From assembly GCA_963691705.1 (NCBI GenBank), contig OY829544.1:379501-443500 (forward strand): a DNA stretch of 64,000 bases. The letters run 5' to 3'. The translations under genes were made by a program, and so were the position numbers. Below the pieces are notes generated by a model, which worked only from the letters and a program-made list of their open reading frames with translations, was not told the DNA's origin and did not search any database. The DNA is from Viola odorata (Eukaryota; Streptophyta; Magnoliopsida; Malpighiales; Violaceae). Below are positions 55,630-64,000 of the stretch, one piece after another; position 1 is the stretch's first letter, and each line of letters opens with the position of its first letter.

Positions 55630-58600
55630 ATGGGTGATAGCAGCAGCAGTGCGAAAGGTTTCGTTGTCCCTGCTATTCCACGGTTCGATGGTTACTACGA
55701 CCATTGGGCTCGTTTGATGGAGAATTTCATTCGTTCGAAAGAGTATTGGGATCTCATAGAAACTGGGATCAGTGGGTGTGAGGGAACCACTCCTACGGAG
55801 ACGGAACAGAAGGTGATCGATGAGCAGAAGTTAAAGGATTTGAAGCTCAAGAACTTCTTATATCAATCCATAGATAGAGAAATTCTTGACACAATCCTTA
55901 ACACCGAGACAAGTAAGCAAATCTGGGAAAGCATGAAGCAGAAATTCCAAGGTTCAAGCAAAGTAAAAAGGGCACAACTTCAAGCGCTACGTAAGGAGTA
56001 CGAGACACTGCAGATGAAGGAAGGTGAAACCGTAAACAGCTATTTCACACGAACTCTTGCGATAGCAAAGAAGATGAGGGCTTACGGAGATACGCTTCAG
56101 GAGAACACCATCTCAGAAAAGATCCTAAGATCTCTGACCATGAAGTTCAACTATGTAGTGTGCTCCATTGAAGAATCAAACAACTTGGACACACTTACAC
56201 TAGATGAACTTCAAAGCAGTTTACTGGTGCAAGAGCAACGTATGAGAGGTGACGTAGAAGAAGATCACGTCCTGAAGATGTCATATGAAGGCAGAGGAAG
56301 AGGATATCCTAGAAACTATTACAGAGGAGGACGAGGCCGAGGAAGGAGCAACAGAGCCACCATCGAATGTTTCAGATGTCACAAGTTAGGACATTATCAA
56401 TCAGAATGTCCTACTTGGGGCAGCAAAGCAAACTACGCTGAGCTTGACGAGAAGGAAGAACTCTTACTTATGTCGTTTGTTGAAGAAGAAAGTTCAAAAG
56501 GAGACCTTGTTTGGTTTCTAGACTCTGGATGCTCCAACCACATGACTGGAGATCGAAGCTGGTTTACTGATTTGGATGAGAAGCTCATGCACACTGTGAG
56601 ATTGGGGAATAATGCAAGGATGAGAGTGCAAGGCCAAGGAAGCGTGAAGCTGGTTTTAAAGGGAAGGAGTCACATTGTGCCAAACGTGTATTACGTTCCC
56701 GATCTCACAACGAATCTGCTGAGCATAGGGCAATTACAAGAAAGGAAGTTGGCAATTCTGATAAGGGACGGGAGCTGCAAAGTTTTTCATGATGATTGGG
56801 GTCTGATTATGCAAACATCAATGACGGCAAACAGAATGTTTGTCCTGCTGGCTGATGCTCCGTCAACATCTTGTTTGAAAATCTCTACTGACGAATCAAA
56901 TCTGTGGCACAAACGATTCGGGCACCTAAACTTACAAGGACTGCAACTCTTATCCAATAAACAAATGGTTGTGGGACTTCCAAAAATCGAGAAGGTCGAA
57001 GAAGTGTGTGAAATATGCGCCAAAGGGAAACAACACAGAGAGACCTTCCCTAAGCAAGCTAATTGGAGAGCAACCGAGAAGCTGCAACTGATACACACAG
57101 ATCTCTGTGGTCCAATCCAGCCTCCTACAGCTGGAGGAAAGAGGTACATCCTGAGTTTCATTGACGACTTCAGTAGAAAAACCTGGATTTATTTTCTGGA
57201 ATCGAAGAGTGAAGCATTTTCATTCTTTAAAAGCTTCAAACTGATGGTGGAGAATGAAACAAGAATGAAGATAGGCTGCCTGAGGAGTGATCGTGGTGGA
57301 GAATTCACTTCTAAAGAATTCAATGATTTCTGTGCATCTCATGGGATCAAAAGGCATGTCACAGCTGCATTCACGCCACAACAAAACGGTGTGGCTGAGC
57401 GAAAGAACAGAACAATAATGAACATGGTCAGGTGTCTGCTCATGGAGAAGAGAATGCCCAAGAGATTTTGGGGAGAAGCTGCGAGTTGGACAACTCACAT
57501 CCTAAATAGATGCCCTACTTCTACTGTGAAAGAAAAGACTCCTCAAGAGTGCTGGACAGGAGCTAAACCAAATATTGGGCATCTCAAAGTGTTCGGCTGT
57601 GTAGGATATGCACATATCCCAAGTCAAAAACGGGTGAAGCTAGATGACAGAGGCCAGAAATGTGTATTCCTTGGAGTAAGCGAAGGTTCTAAGGCATACA
57701 AGATGTTTGATCCCATGGCGAACAAAATCATTGTCAGTAGGGATGTCATTTTTGATGAAGAGAAAAGCTGGAATTGGGAGAGAAGCAATGATGAAGAAGA
57801 AAATGATGTGTTGGTGATAAATGAAGAAGAAGAGGAAATTAAAAATGTGGAGAATACCAACAACAACACAACAGAGACAGCTGTTGACCCTGAAATCATT
57901 GCCGATGATGAAGAGCAGAATGATTCGGGAAATCAACAAGCTCCAGAGGAGACGAGGAGAAGAGCTCCACCCAGATATCTGCAAGACTTTGTAAGTGGAG
58001 AAGAGCTTGATGAAGAAGAGGGATTACAATATCTTGCCCTGTACGTCACACATAATGATCCATTTACATATTGGGAGGCTGCAGAAGAAGAAAAGTGGCG
58101 AGAGGCGATGGATACAGAGATGAAGTCAATTGAAAAAAATGAAACGTGGGAGCTGGTTGATTTACCGACAGGGATGAAAAAGATTGGTGTCAAATGGGTA
58201 TACAAGACCAAGCTGAACGAAAGAGGAGAGGTTGACAAGTATAAAGCCAGACTGGTGGCAAAGGGCTACTCGCAAATACACGGCGTTGATTACGACGAAG
58301 TCTTCGCACCAGTGGCGAGATGGGATACTATCAGAATGTTGTTAGCTGAAGTTGCAAAAAGGAAGTGGATCGTATACCAACTTGACGTTAAAAGTGCGTT
58401 CCTCCATGGAATTCTAAAGGAGACAGTATTTGTTGAGCAACCAGAAGGATACGTGAAAGTCGGTGAGGAGCATAAAGTATATAAGCTGAAAAAGGCACTC
58501 TATGGGCTTAAACAAGCTCCAAGAGCTTGGTACAGTAAGATCGAAGAGTATTTTACGAATCAAGGGTTCAACAAGTGCGAGTACGAGCACACCTTATTCA

Positions 58601-59607
58601 TCAAGAACGAATCTGGAGGAAGGGTTATTATTATAAGTCTATATGTTGATGATTTGATCTTCACTGGGAATAACTTAAGATTGTGTGAAGAGTTCAAAGC
58701 TTCTATGCAGCGAGAATTCGAGATGACAGATCTAGGAAAGATGTGTTATTTCTTAGGAGTGGAGGTGGAGCAAGGTGACGATGGTATTTTCTTATGCCAA
58801 AGAAAGTACGCTGCAGAAATGCTTGTACGTTTTGGAATGGAGAACTGTAATCCAGTGAACAACCCAATGGTTCCTGGTACGAAGCTGTCGAAGAATATGG
58901 AGGGAGAAAATGCAGACCCATCACTATACAAGCAACTGATCGGTTCTCTAATGTATTTAACAGCTACAAGACCTGATATCATGTTTGCAGTATGTTTCCT
59001 GAGCAGATTCATGATGCAACCAAAAGAAGCTCATCTCGTGGCTGTTAAAAGAGTGCTGAGATACATCAAAGGAACTCTGCAGATGGGCCTGATGTATAAA
59101 GATGATGGGGAAGGCACTATGAAGGCATACACAGATAGTGATTTTGCTGGAGATATAGACAGTGGGAGGAGCACTTCTGGGTACGTTTTTCTGATGAGTA
59201 ATGCAGCTGTTGCATGGAGTTCGAAGAAGCAACCAGTTGTTACTTTGTCTACCACAGAGGCAGAGTACGTGGCTGCATCTTTATGTGCAACTCAGTGTCT
59301 CTGGATGAAGAAGATACTTAGTTCTTTCAATCAAGAAAAGGAGAAGTGTATGACGATTCTGTGTGATAACAGTTCATCAATTAAGCTATCAAGGAATCCA
59401 GTTTTTCATGGAAGAACAAAACACATTAAGGTCAGGTTTCATTTTCTGCGTGATTTGGTGAAAGAAGAAGAAGTCAGTCTAGCTCATTGTGGAACTAAAG
59501 ATCAAGTAGCTGATATCATGACAAAACCGTTGAAGTTGGAAACGTTTCAGAAGATGAGAAGTATGCTTGGAGTTCAGGAGTTGGAGAAGATGAAGAGCAA
59601 ACTGTAA
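55630..59607 (+). CDS. Copia gag-pol polyprotein, intact
   Basis: 1325 residues in one frame. Gag covers about 1-240 (UBN2-type; RYDGYYDHW-like start), followed by a CCHC zinc knuckle CFRCHKLGHYQSEC at 247-260. Protease: WFLDSGCSNHM near 296. Integrase: H-H-C-C zinc region (LWHKRFGHLN then CEICAKGK), then D, D, E catalytic residues (HTDLCGP, SDRGGEF, QNGVAERKNR). RT: LDVKSAFLHG and YVDDLIFTG. RNase H: AYTDSDFAGD, STTEAEYVAA, LCDNSSSIKLS, ending KHIKVRFHFLRD. All catalytic motifs look intact. Confidence 0.95.
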   Translation: MGDSSSSAKGFVVPAIPRFDGYYDHWARLMENFIRSKEYWDLIETGISGCEGTTPTETEQKVIDEQKLKDLKLKNFLYQSIDREILDTILNTETSKQIWESMKQKFQGSSKVKRAQLQALRKEYETLQMKEGETVNSYFTRTLAIAKKMRAYGDTLQENTISEKILRSLTMKFNYVVCSIEESNNLDTLTLDELQSSLLVQEQRMRGDVEEDHVLKMSYEGRGRGYPRNYYRGGRGRGRSNRATIECFRCHKLGHYQSECPTWGSKANYAELDEKEELLLMSFVEEESSKGDLVWFLDSGCSNHMTGDRSWFTDLDEKLMHTVRLGNNARMRVQGQGSVKLVLKGRSHIVPNVYYVPDLTTNLLSIGQLQERKLAILIRDGSCKVFHDDWGLIMQTSMTANRMFVLLADAPSTSCLKISTDESNLWHKRFGHLNLQGLQLLSNKQMVVGLPKIEKVEEVCEICAKGKQHRETFPKQANWRATEKLQLIHTDLCGPIQPPTAGGKRYILSFIDDFSRKTWIYFLESKSEAFSFFKSFKLMVENETRMKIGCLRSDRGGEFTSKEFNDFCASHGIKRHVTAAFTPQQNGVAERKNRTIMNMVRCLLMEKRMPKRFWGEAASWTTHILNRCPTSTVKEKTPQECWTGAKPNIGHLKVFGCVGYAHIPSQKRVKLDDRGQKCVFLGVSEGSKAYKMFDPMANKIIVSRDVIFDEEKSWNWERSNDEEENDVLVINEEEEEIKNVENTNNNTTETAVDPEIIADDEEQNDSGNQQAPEETRRRAPPRYLQDFVSGEELDEEEGLQYLALYVTHNDPFTYWEAAEEEKWREAMDTEMKSIEKNETWELVDLPTGMKKIGVKWVYKTKLNERGEVDKYKARLVAKGYSQIHGVDYDEVFAPVARWDTIRMLLAEVAKRKWIVYQLDVKSAFLHGILKETVFVEQPEGYVKVGEEHKVYKLKKALYGLKQAPRAWYSKIEEYFTNQGFNKCEYEHTLFIKNESGGRVIIISLYVDDLIFTGNNLRLCEEFKASMQREFEMTDLGKMCYFLGVEVEQGDDGIFLCQRKYAAEMLVRFGMENCNPVNNPMVPGTKLSKNMEGENADPSLYKQLIGSLMYLTATRPDIMFAVCFLSRFMMQPKEAHLVAVKRVLRYIKGTLQMGLMYKDDGEGTMKAYTDSDFAGDIDSGRSTSGYVFLMSNAAVAWSSKKQPVVTLSTTEAEYVAASLCATQCLWMKKILSSFNQEKEKCMTILCDNSSSIKLSRNPVFHGRTKHIKVRFHFLRDLVKEEEVSLAHCGTKDQVADIMTKPLKLETFQKMRSMLGVQELEKMKSKL

Positions 59608-59618
59608 TGTGCATTCAG

Positions 59619-59632
59619 TTTGGGGGAAGGAA
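59619..59632 (+). other. Polypurine tract
   Basis: TTTGGGGGAAGGAA directly precedes the 3' LTR; this is the usual plus-strand primer of LTR elements. Confidence 0.85.
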
Positions 59633-59878
59633 TGTTAGGAACTGGTCAAAGCTAGAATAAGTCTTCCTGTTTTGAAGCAAGTAGTTTCCTGTTTTGTAGG
59701 ATCCACTAGCTCTGAATAAGTTAGAAATGCCAAGTCTCACACTTGTGCTAGTTTGTAGGAGTTATCGTTTCTCTTGAATTCCTGTAATCAAGTCTCCTTT
59801 ATATAAAGGAGCAAGTCTGTTTATCTAAAAGTGAATCAGAAAGCTTTGATCAATTCTTGTGTTTAACTAATTCCAAGA
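59633..59878 (+). repeat. 3' LTR
   Basis: Identical to the 5' LTR. Its TATA box (about 59796-59808) lies about 175 bp upstream of the ATR start codon and points toward it. Confidence 0.92.
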
Positions 59879-59981
59879 GGAAATGTACGGATGATGGATG
59901 GAAAATTTGGAAAAAATAGCATAAAAGAAAAAGCAGCCAACGCATTTCGAATTTGCGAGGGAAGCAAAGAGTGAAGTTAGG

Positions 59982-62900
59982 ATGCGAACGACGAGTAACC
60001 TTTCGAGCTTAGTGCACGAACTTCGAGAACGGATAGCAGCTTCTTCATCCACGCCACCCAACAGTACTGGAAGCGATGATGCTCTCGAGATCAGATTTCG
60101 CGCCGTCCTCCCTAATCTCCTCCACGACTACGTCGTCCCTTCTTCTTCCGGTGACACTAAACCCTAACTTTCCGTTCTCTTTGTTTACAATGGTTTGTAG
60201 CTCGATTGACTTAATTTTTCCGGTTAAATTTGTTGCAGCAAGCGAGAGAGAAGTGATTGCTGTGTTAAAAATGATTTCTCACACTGCGAGGAATTTTCCT
60301 GGTGTGTTTTACCATGGAAAGGCCAGTGCTGTACTGCCTATGATAGGGAGGATATTGCCGTTCTTCGCCGAGCCTGCATTTCGGTCAGGTATTTCTGCCA
60401 TTTCATAATATTGATTGCAAGTTTTTTAGTTACTATTGGCTGAATGCTGCATTTTATTTGTAGCTCACGGCATGGAGTGATTTTTGATACTGTTGGATCC
60501 TTATTATCCTTGCTTCGTACTGGAGCACGAGATTCTTACCGTCAGTTCTTCATTGATGCCATGCTTGCTGTTGAAGGTATGGAAGGAGCTTTGTATAAGT
60601 AAGGGTAACACCTGAATAAGCAGTAAAAGAACTAATGTGTGGTTTGCTTATTGGCAGATCTTTTGCATGTGGCATCTTATTCTGCTGAAAATCCAAGCAT
60701 TTTTTATTTAGGTGGAGTGAACTTAAAGTGTTTCTGTATGTCCTTTTCTGGGTTTTGCGATGACCACACTTGTCTCAGTGATCTGCCAGAAAGTAGCAAA
60801 CCCACTGATGGTGCTGGCATCTTGATCAATGTCATGGGAAAAATGAGGTGGCAACCTTTTGCAACAGGGATAATTAAGCTTCTTAGCAAATGCTTAACTG
60901 ATGGAACTTTATATGTGGAGGGAATCATCAATGTCTCCATTGTTTCAGCTGCTTGTTCTCTCTTATGCTACGGAGATGCAGACGTACAAATGCTGGGTGG
61001 CAACATTTTGTTGTGGATAGTTGCAGGACACGATAATATAACATCTAATATGTTTGTTTATTCATTTAGTCGTGATGACTTTTGGTTATAATTGTCTGAC
61101 GTTCAAACTTTTGTGGAAGGCATGCTTTGACTTTGCACGCATAGTCGGATCGGTGATGGATTGTGACATTATTCCTTTCAAGAGTATTATTCTATCAATA
61201 GCTGCAATTTTAAGGGAGGACAAAGATGGTCTTCCTTCATCCAGGTTTGCGTTGATTACTTTTATTGACAGAAGACATTGCTGGCATTTATGTAAATGGG
61301 GAGCCCTTACTATTGTCTGGTGCGTGTGTATGTGTGTGAAATATGGGAGGGGGTGGTGCTGCTAATGTCATCCAAGCAACTATGCTAAAGGCACATTTTG
61401 CAGGAGCCGGGTTTTTGATTCCTCCATTGGTGTTTGCCTTGATGCACTGCATTCTTGTTGTCTTGATGATGTTATTAAGCTAACAGCTGAAGACCTGATG
61501 AATGTTTTTCCCCAGTCGATGTGCAGAACTAAAAGCCAAGAGCTTAAGGTTAGATACACAAACTTGTTTTTGATACTTGTGTCTTGTTAGGCTATAGATC
61601 TGTTTGAGGCTGAATGAAAGTTACTAAAATACTCTAACTTAATAAATTTTTCCTCTTGCTCTTAGCTGGCTTTGTGCAATGCATACACACGGATTGTAAG
61701 ATTATGCCCTCCTCATATTTGGAGGCCTGAGTCTCTGATACATCTGCTTTGCGTGCCAGAACCTTGTTCTTCCTTGATTGATTGCTTTCAGGTTGTTGTG
61801 TCTATTATTGGTCCTGAAAAGGTTGGAGGGAGGGTGAAAAGTAATCTTGGTGAGGGCTTGTCACTGTCAAATGGCATACCAATAGAGAATTCAAGGGTTG
61901 GAGAAAAGAGACATATCCAGGATGTAGATAGCATCATGGTCAAACGGCGTAAGGTAGATAAAGATACTATGGCTTCTGATCCTGATGTTCTCAGGGAGTG
62001 CATCTTAATGCATATAGTTAATTTCAAAAGAGAAGAAGAATATGCAGATTATATGCACACCACACTTCTTTCTTTTCTTGAACGTTTGAGACCACCTGTC
62101 AAACCTGATTCCTTAAGACCAGATGTTGTGTTAACAGCTCTTGGCATGCTGTGTATTGCTTTCTGTAGATACCCAGCAACCACTCTGTCAATCTGCATCT
62201 TTCAGCAGATGCTTGCATGGATCCCGTGGATATGCGATCAGGTATGATTAAGTTATTAAGTTCTCATCTAGCTGTCAATTTCTTTCAGTTATTGATTGGG
62301 ATTTACCTTTTGTAGGCTGGGCAAGGTAGTTCAATCTCGCTTGATATTTCCATGTACATGGAAGGAATTCACATGCTATTGTTTATGCAAAGTAAGAAAA
62401 TAAACTCCCATCATGACAGATTGTGAATATTCTCGTTATTTATTTTCTTAATGTTTGATTTCTGCTATCTCTACATGTATGTTGCTATTCAATTTGTGGC
62501 TCATGACGTTAACTTTTTGTCATCAGACACTTTTCTTTTGGAGGAAAACAAGCCTTTCCATTGTCCTGGTGATGATAGAGATCTTATACAGACTATGCTT
62601 AAGCTCCCCTGGACTCAATTCTCATGTCATCACACATCATCCTCTGAAATCAAAATGTATCTCTCTCCAACTTGTCTCTAAGCTTGGTTCTACTTTGAAA
62701 ACAGAACATGCTTTGGAAGTCCTGGATTTGGGTCTTAATGATGGAGCTGAAGAAGTTAGGATTGAAAGCATACTTTCTATGCCGATCACTGTCTTCTGGT
62801 CTGGTCTCAAGGTGCTCTCAGAAATGTTCAAAAGGCAGGAGTAAGTGGAGAATGCAATATAATTCTTTTTATTTTTGTTGCACTTGCGTATATGTTCACT

Positions 62901-64000
62901 ATTGTTTGTTAGTTGTTCCTGTACTTACATTACAATATTGATATGCGGCGTAACTATTGTTCGCTATTGTTTCTCAATCACAGGTTGTTGGCCAGAGAGG
63001 AGCATGATAGAGTTAAGAGAATCATTCCCTTATCTCTTGGCTTTTTGTCATGCTTTTATGGGTATTTTGGTGGTGTTATTGGCTTACCAAAAGGTGAATG
63101 CAAGTTGATTTTAGATGTCAACTATAAACAATATGGTCAGACTCGGACACTAGATTGCTTAGTGAAAGGATTCTGGTGCTCAAGATGTGACAGAAGGGTT
63201 GAACAAAATCATGAGGTATACACAAGAAGTGTACACCTTCCTGATGTCCAAAGTTTTGAAGCCGGATTGAATTCTGATTTCATGCGTCTCTTGTCTTTAT
63301 TCTTTAAACTTCTGTATGATGAGTCTTTAGAAGAGGTTCAAATTGCCTGCGTGAGAATTATTCGCCGAATCCTTGTGTATGGGACTGAAGAGACTCTTGT
63401 TAAAACAAGATCTGAATGGATTCAATGTGTTGAATTTCTCCTGCTGAATAAAAAGAAGACGATAAGAGAAGCATTCTGCTCACAGATCAATTCCTTTGTC
63501 GAGGATCATGCATTGAGTTGTTTGTTTCTGGACAGTGATTCATTAAATAAAGCTATAGGGAAGAAATTTTTGGGCATGCTTAACATGCTTTGTTGGTAGC
63601 TGATGACCCACAAACCTTTGAGACTCTTCTGGAATCTTTAGCACAAATTATGATTGCAGTTGATATACGCAGTCAAATTTTCTTGTCTTCTCTTATCTTG
63701 TTGGTTGATCAGCTTGATAATCCACATATGACAGTGAGAATGAATGCCTCAAGGATAATACGCAAATCTTGCTTCTTCCATGTGAAAGGAGGATTTGATC
63801 AAATCCTTTCAAAGCTTGGTCATATCTGTAATGAGCTGTTTGATTATTTAACTATGAGCCTTGCAAGCCGTCCTAAAATGGTGAGAGAATTTGCAGAAGC
63901 TGTTTTAGGTGTTGAGACTGAAAAACTTGTAGAGAAAATGATTCCAATTGTTCTTCCAAAGCTGGTGGTGTCTCATCATGATACTGGCCAGGCAGTTCAC
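59982..64000 (+). pseudogene. ATR: ATR checkpoint kinase copy, 5' part, with frame lesions
   Basis: Exons read 59982-60150, 60239-60383, 60464-60576, 60658-60992, 61120-61244, 61404-61548, 61666-62241, 62316-62391, 62527-62840 and 62984 to the window end. The translation is clearly the N-terminal HEAT/UME part of plant ATR (LSSLVHELRERIAAS, ALEIRFRAVLPNLL, TARNFPGVFYHGKASAVLPM, KLGSTLKTEHALEVLDLGLN), the PIKK that senses RPA-coated single-stranded DNA in replication stress. Lesions: the intron after 60992 starts CTGGGT, not GT; an extra base near 62617 shifts frame; a missing base near 63578 shifts it again. The kinase domain is beyond the window. The start is the first ATG. With these three changes it cannot give full-length ATR unless they are sequence errors. 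Confidence 0.82.

Larger units (their letters stand above)
55310..59878 (+). mobile_element. Complete Ty1/copia LTR retrotransposon
   Basis: Two 246-bp LTRs (55310-55555 and 59633-59878) appear identical base for base. The 5-bp target duplication GGAAA lies at 55305-55309 and 59879-59883. Primer site, one unbroken gag-pol ORF and a polypurine tract are all present, in copia order. The LTR ends in ...CCAAGA rather than the usual CA. Identical LTRs and an intact ORF mean very recent insertion. It stands 98 bp (plus target duplication) upstream of the ATR ATG and in the same orientation. Confidence 0.95.

Noticed and set aside
57624..57984. Minus-strand Ser-rich ORFs in the copia element
   Set aside because: Antisense shadows of the acidic linker of the polyprotein.

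Overview
The window is nuclear DNA from a flowering plant, almost certainly a core eudicot. Genes have GT-AG introns in AT-rich flanks, and the products (RopGEF, MINIYO, chloroplast GGPPS small subunit, STY-type ACT kinase, MSL channel, ATR) are land-plant proteins. Species cannot be fixed from sequence alone. From memory of Arabidopsis chromosome 4, the order RopGEF1, IYO, GGR, STY46 (At4g38430, 38440, 38460, 38470) is conserved here, broken up by transposons, two F-box genes and a large endogenous virus.

Layout: 1-357 is the 5' part of a CCDC124-like gene (minus). 1951-3551 is a hAT-like element carrying two tRNA-like (SINE-like) units. 5176-7937 is an intact RopGEF1-like gene. 9199-10416 is an F-box/DUF295 gene (minus). 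10579-11643 is an unclassified TIR element. 12102-18230 is a MINIYO (IYO) copy carrying several frameshifts and two in-frame stops, cut off at its 3' end next to a 1-kb foldback element (18262-19260). 19655-22080 is a hAT-like element with a nested solo LTR. 22577-24052 is the chloroplast GGPPS small subunit (GGR). 25458-28172 is an F-box/LRR gene. Three short hAT elements have perfect 8-bp target duplications (24185, 29393, 41131).

30494-39918 is a scrambled endogenous caulimovirid (plant pararetrovirus) block bounded on both sides by (TA)n tracts. It holds movement-protein fragments in both orientations, reverse transcriptase/RNase H, an intact TAV/viroplasmin-like ORF, a 35S-like promoter, and a twice-used A-tract/tRNA-like block. 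No complete genome is present. The opposed copies form long inverted repeats that could give hairpin RNA.

45910-50477 is an intact STY46-type ACT-domain kinase (16 exons). 51614-54596 is an intact MscS-like channel. 55310-59878 is a complete Ty1/copia element with identical LTRs and one unbroken 1325-residue ORF, inserted 98 bp upstream of an ATR kinase copy. That ATR copy (59982 to window end) has a lost splice donor and two single-base frameshifts.

The coding genes do not form one pathway. The main theme is that two normally single-copy essential genes (IYO, ATR) are decayed here while their neighbours are intact. This suggests one half of a duplicated segment losing genes, with transposons and a fossil virus filling the gaps.
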